From Massilia sp. IC2-477 (GTDB lineage Bacteria; Pseudomonadota; Gammaproteobacteria; Burkholderiales; Burkholderiaceae_D), in NCBI RefSeq assembly GCF_020707265.1, contig NZ_JAJFEQ010000009.1, positions 1 to 64,000 on the forward strand: a stretch of 64,000 nt of DNA. The letters run 5' to 3'. The first letter of the stretch is position 1; each line of letters opens with the position of its first letter. The notes beneath the pieces were generated by a model that did not search any database, was not told the origin of the DNA, and saw nothing but the letters and a program-made list of their open reading frames with translations. The position numbers and the translations under genes were made by a program. Below are positions 60,867 to 64,000 of this stretch, in pieces.

Positions 60867-63689
60867 ATGGGCAAGCAAGAGGGACCGGCGTTTTGTGAAA
60901 CGGGGGGCGAAACGAATGATGGTTCGATCCAGTTCGGTCCCTTCGAGTTGTGGCCGGAGCAGCGCGAGCTGCGGCGTGACGGCGTACTCGTCCAGCTGAG
61001 CGCCCGTGCAATCCAGCTCCTGACCATCCTGGTGCAGCGGGCTGGCGAGGTCATCGGACGCCGCGAGCTGGCGGGCCAGCTGTGGCCGGACGGCGGCGTC
61101 GACGACAGCAGCCTTCGGGCCCACGTCGCGGCGCTGCGCCGGACCCTGGGCCACGAACGCTACATCCTGAACGTGCTGGGACGCGGCTATACCTTCGTGG
61201 GACGCTGCCGGCGGCGCGCCGCCGCGCCGCCGGCGGCGGTGCACGGCCAGCTGTTCCCGGGCGGGGCGCTGCCCGGCGCCGGCACGGTGCTCGGGCGCGA
61301 CGAGACGATCGCACTGCTGAGCGGGCAGGTACTGCGCCAACGCCTGGTCTCGGTGGTCGGCGCGGGCGGCGTGGGCAAGAGCATGGTCGCGCGGGCGGTG
61401 GCACACCGGCTGGCCCAGGACTTTGCCGACGGCGTGTGCCTGGCGGATTTCGCCGCCGTCGTCGACGCCGAGGACGTCGCCCGCACATTGGCGTGCGCGC
61501 TCGGCATTGCGACAGTCCGAGGAGATCCGATGCGCGCCGTCTGCGAGGCCCTTGACGGTGCCCGCCTGCTGGTGGTCATGGACAATTGCAGCCATTTGGC
61601 GGATGCGGTAGCGGTGCTGGTCGAACACCTGCTGGCGCAAACCCGCGCGCCCCACCTTCTGGTGACCAGCCGGGAAGCCTTGTGCCTGCAGGACGAACGC
61701 GTTCATCGCCTGGCCCCGCTGGACACTTCGGATGGGAAGACAGGGCTGGGCTCGGCGGCGGTGCAGCTGTTCCGCCGGCGCGCCGGCGACCTGGGCGTGC
61801 GGTTCGATGTGGATGATGAGGCCCGAATCGATCGGATGTGCCAGCATCTGGAAGGCAACCCGCTGGCGATCGAACTGGCGGCCGTCCACGCTTGCGAGCG
61901 CGGCCTCGATAGTATCGAAGCGGGCTTCGACTGGCTGTTTACCCCGTCGGAGCGGTGGCGCGGCGGGGATGCTCGTCACCGCAGCTTCGGAAACATGCTC
62001 GACTGGAGCGTGGAAATGCTGCCGCCGCAGGAGCGCACGGTGCTGCGCCGGCTTGCCGTGTTCCACGGCAGGTTCACCATGGACTGGGCGGCCGAGGTGT
62101 GTTCGTGTACGCACATCAGCCCGGCGCAAGTCGTCGAATGCACGCTGGCGCTCGGCGCCAAGTCCCTGGTCAACGTGGTGTACGATGGCGCAGCCCCGCA
62201 CTATCGCTTGTCGAACACGACGCGCCTGTACGTGCGGCGGCGCCTGATGCGCAACCTGGAGGCGGCCGACCTGCAGCGACGGCACGCCGCCAGCGTCACG
62301 GCGCTGTGTCGACGGGCCCATGCCGAGTTGCTGCACTTGCCTGCTTCGCAGTGGCGCGCCCGCCATACCAGCATCCCCGGCGAACTCGGCGTTGCCCTCG
62401 ACTGGTGCTTTTCGCCGTCGGGCGACCCGATGCTGGGCATCGAGCTGGCTGCTGCCGCGCGTTTCGTGATGTGTGAACTGGGCAGGGGAGACGAGCATCG
62501 GGGCCGCATCCTGCAGGCGCTGCGGATGCTGGACGGCCTGCCTGGCGTGGACGCCAGGCTCGAGCAGCGCCTGCTGATTGCGCTGACCTTGCTCGACTCC
62601 CTCTTTCTCGACGATGGTGGACAGGAAGATGCCGAGTGGGCACGCGTACGCCTGCTTGAACTCGCGAGCCGGGATGGCGCCGACGAGCCGCTGGTGTCGT
62701 TCCAGGCCATCGCCGGCTGGGGCCTGGGCCAGGGATGCTATCGCGTGGTACTGGAGATGGCCGAGCGCATCGCTGCATGCGCCGGCCGCACGGCGGAGCC
62801 GGATGCGGTGGTGCTGGCGACCCGTTTGCGCGCCCAGGGACTGCACTTTCTCGGCAGGCATGAAGAGGCGCAGGCCCAGGCGCGGGCGGCGCTGGATAAC
62901 GCGCCGACACGGCGTACCGTGCACTACCTGTCGAAGGTCCCGGTACCGGTGTCGATGGGCGTGCTGCAGGCGCGCACGCTGTGGATCCGGGGGCGCCCGG
63001 ACAGCGCGCTGCACGCGGCGGATGAGGCCCTGGCGCGGGCGGAAGGGCATCATCCGCATGCCCTCTGCATGGCCCTGGGCCTGGCGGCCATCCCGATTGC
63101 CCTGTGGCGGGGAGACAGTGGCCTTGCGCAGGTGCTGGCCCAGCGTTTTGCCGGACTGGTCGAGCATGCCGGGATCGCGTTCTGGCAGCCCTGGAGCGAC
63201 TGCTTCCGCTACCTGCTGGAGCCGGGCCATGCCGCATCCGGACATGCTCCCCTGCCATCGAACAGCGTGCTGCGCGACATGCTGGCGACCTTCGACAGCA
63301 GGCTGGTGGACGCTGGCTGCCTGGGGCGCGTGCGCGAGGGACTGGTCGGCTGGAACGCCCCCGAGGTGCTGCGTGCCGATGGGGTGCGGCGCCTTGCCGA
63401 CCATGGCGCACGCGGCGCGGCGGAGGCGGCGGGCCTGTTCCTGCGCGCCCGGAGCCTGGCGCGCGCGCAGGGAGCGCTCGGCTGGGAGCTGCGCGCCGCC
63501 GTGTCGCTGGCGGAGTTGTGGACCAGCGGGGAGCGGGGAGAGGACACACGGCGGGCGCTCGCCGAGTTGTTGGCCCGCTTCGACGAGGGACTGGGGACGG
63601 GTGACCTGGTCCGCGCGCGGACGCTGCTGGCCCGCACCCCGCAGCGCCAGCCCGCCGGCGCGCTCTGGTGCTCCACCTTGCTGGACTGA
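60867..63689 (+). CDS. Large winged-helix/STAND-ATPase/helical-repeat regulator 4
   Basis: 940 residues. Winged helix intact (VQLSARAIQLLTILVQRAGE; LRAHVAALRRTLGHERYI; VLGRGYTFVGRC). Walker A is VGAGGVGKSMVARAVAHRL (about 162). Walker B reads VVMDNCSHLADA, where the paralogues have NCEHL or SCEHM, so the usual Glu is Ser. The helical repeats end in VGWNAPEVLRADGVRRL. It has its own promoter with repeat site D and a GGAGAGACGG ribosome site, and is followed by a TonB receptor with site E. A regulator-receptor pair is the simplest reading. Confidence 0.88.
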   Translation: MGKQEGPAFCETGGETNDGSIQFGPFELWPEQRELRRDGVLVQLSARAIQLLTILVQRAGEVIGRRELAGQLWPDGGVDDSSLRAHVAALRRTLGHERYILNVLGRGYTFVGRCRRRAAAPPAAVHGQLFPGGALPGAGTVLGRDETIALLSGQVLRQRLVSVVGAGGVGKSMVARAVAHRLAQDFADGVCLADFAAVVDAEDVARTLACALGIATVRGDPMRAVCEALDGARLLVVMDNCSHLADAVAVLVEHLLAQTRAPHLLVTSREALCLQDERVHRLAPLDTSDGKTGLGSAAVQLFRRRAGDLGVRFDVDDEARIDRMCQHLEGNPLAIELAAVHACERGLDSIEAGFDWLFTPSERWRGGDARHRSFGNMLDWSVEMLPPQERTVLRRLAVFHGRFTMDWAAEVCSCTHISPAQVVECTLALGAKSLVNVVYDGAAPHYRLSNTTRLYVRRRLMRNLEAADLQRRHAASVTALCRRAHAELLHLPASQWRARHTSIPGELGVALDWCFSPSGDPMLGIELAAAARFVMCELGRGDEHRGRILQALRMLDGLPGVDARLEQRLLIALTLLDSLFLDDGGQEDAEWARVRLLELASRDGADEPLVSFQAIAGWGLGQGCYRVVLEMAERIAACAGRTAEPDAVVLATRLRAQGLHFLGRHEEAQAQARAALDNAPTRRTVHYLSKVPVPVSMGVLQARTLWIRGRPDSALHAADEALARAEGHHPHALCMALGLAAIPIALWRGDSGLAQVLAQRFAGLVEHAGIAFWQPWSDCFRYLLEPGHAASGHAPLPSNSVLRDMLATFDSRLVDAGCLGRVREGLVGWNAPEVLRADGVRRLADHGARGAAEAAGLFLRARSLARAQGALGWELRAAVSLAELWTSGERGEDTRRALAELLARFDEGLGTGDLVRARTLLARTPQRQPAGALWCSTLLD

Positions 63690-63699
63690 AGCGGGCGGC

Positions 63700-63742
63700 T
63701 TCACAAGTCTTCACAAGCGGCGCGCCTGCGCTCGGCTAGGAT
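63700..63742 (+). promoter_or_regulatory. Tandem TTCACA repeat (site E) with -10
   Basis: TTCACA (63700-63705) and TTCACA (63710-63715), an exact 10-bp repeat, then TAGGAT (63737-63742) after a 21-nt gap. It precedes the TonB receptor at the window's right edge. Confidence 0.72.
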
Positions 63743-63770
63743 GCACATATCGCCCTTCACGCCGAGTCCC

Positions 63771-64000
63771 ATGCTCCCCATCCATGCATATTGCCGCGTC
63801 ATGCGGCCCGCCAGCCTGGCCGGCGCAACCCTTGCCTGGGCCGCGCTGGCCCCGGCCGCACTGGCCCAGGCCAGCGCCGCAGGCCACGACGAACAGGACG
63901 CGCCAGCCATTCCGGAGGTGGTGGTCAGCGCCGAACGCTTCACGTCGCTGGCGCGCACCACCCCGGTATCGGTCGGCGTGATCGAAGCGCGCGAGATCGA
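63771..64000 (+). CDS. TonB-dependent receptor, N-terminal part, cut by window edge
   Basis: 76 codons are visible. A signal peptide (LAWAALAPAALAQASA) is followed by IPEVVVSAERFTSLARTTPV, a TonB box and the start of a plug domain of the BtuB/FepA-like type (EVVVSAER). The start is ATG 63771 or 63801, with no strong ribosome site. The rest lies outside the window. Immediately downstream of regulator 4 and carrying repeat site E. Confidence 0.8.
   Translation, partial: MLPIHAYCRVMRPASLAGATLAWAALAPAALAQASAAGHDEQDAPAIPEVVVSAERFTSLARTTPVSVGVIEAREI

Overview
The window is high-GC proteobacterial DNA, apart from a clearly AT-richer stretch in the first ~1.25 kb. Several TonB-dependent receptors, a PepSY iron cluster, DUF1302/DUF1329 proteins, aromatic-type ring-cleavage genes and a series of very large winged-helix/STAND ATPase regulators suggest a betaproteobacterium of the Oxalobacteraceae (Massilia/Telluria-like). 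That assignment is an inference from gene content and codon use; no 16S or marker gene is present.

Layout. (1) 1-1300: the end of an AT-rich island. It carries a partial reverse-strand gene encoding poly-cysteine runs and stops exactly at the 3' half of a tRNA-Cys (1256-1299) followed by a terminator, which is the signature of an attachment site. (2) 1.6-4.7 kb: a TonB receptor behind a conserved promoter element. (3) 4.8-10.1 kb: a Fur-box-controlled divergent iron locus (TonB siderophore receptor one way; DUF4198, DUF3649, PepSY and DUF3325 proteins the other way, each overlapping by 4 bp). (4) 10.3-18.3 kb: DUF1329, Ycf48-like, MMPL/RND, chemoreceptor and MFS operon. (5) 18.3-22.2 kb: AraC-type regulator divergent from a lactonase and a ketoglutarate-semialdehyde-type dehydrogenase. 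(6) 22.2-31 kb: an eight-gene catabolic operon (two Pht5-like proteins, LigJ, amidohydrolase, MFS, LigB-type dioxygenase, HpcH/HpaI aldolase, TPP enzyme). (7) 31-34.9 kb, reverse strand: DUF1302 outer-membrane protein and a Tat-exported TolB-like propeller protein. (8) 35.4-41.3 kb: an orphan propeller sensor kinase, a DUF2721 protein and a PAS-GGDEF-EAL protein. (9) 41.4-50.5 kb: MarR, a duplicated AhpD/CMD gene, redoxin, MOSC, catalase, alpha/beta hydrolases and dienelactone hydrolase. (10) 50.7-63.7 kb: four paralogous winged-helix/STAND/helical-repeat regulators, one MFS gene, then the start of another TonB receptor.

Two regulatory signals tie this together. A ~36-bp element (core TGCCAGCGAA followed by ATTTTTGTG) occurs six times, always with a -10-like hexamer exactly 25 nt after the GTG. 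It stands before the TonB receptor, the DUF1329 operon, the lactonase, the catabolic operon, the DUF1302 gene and the TolB-like gene. It defines one regulon of uptake, outer-membrane, chemotaxis and catabolic functions, most economically controlled by the AraC protein encoded beside copy 3. Separately, a 10-bp-period tandem repeat (TTCACR-N4-TTMACR) occurs at five places, four of them 20-22 nt upstream of a -10-like hexamer. This is the geometry expected for OmpR-type winged-helix proteins, and the repeat sits next to the four large regulators and their probable targets.

The catabolic operon looks like a variant of the protocatechuate/gallate 4,5-cleavage route (LigJ is recognisable), but LigA, LigC and LigK are absent and the substrate cannot be named from sequence alone.
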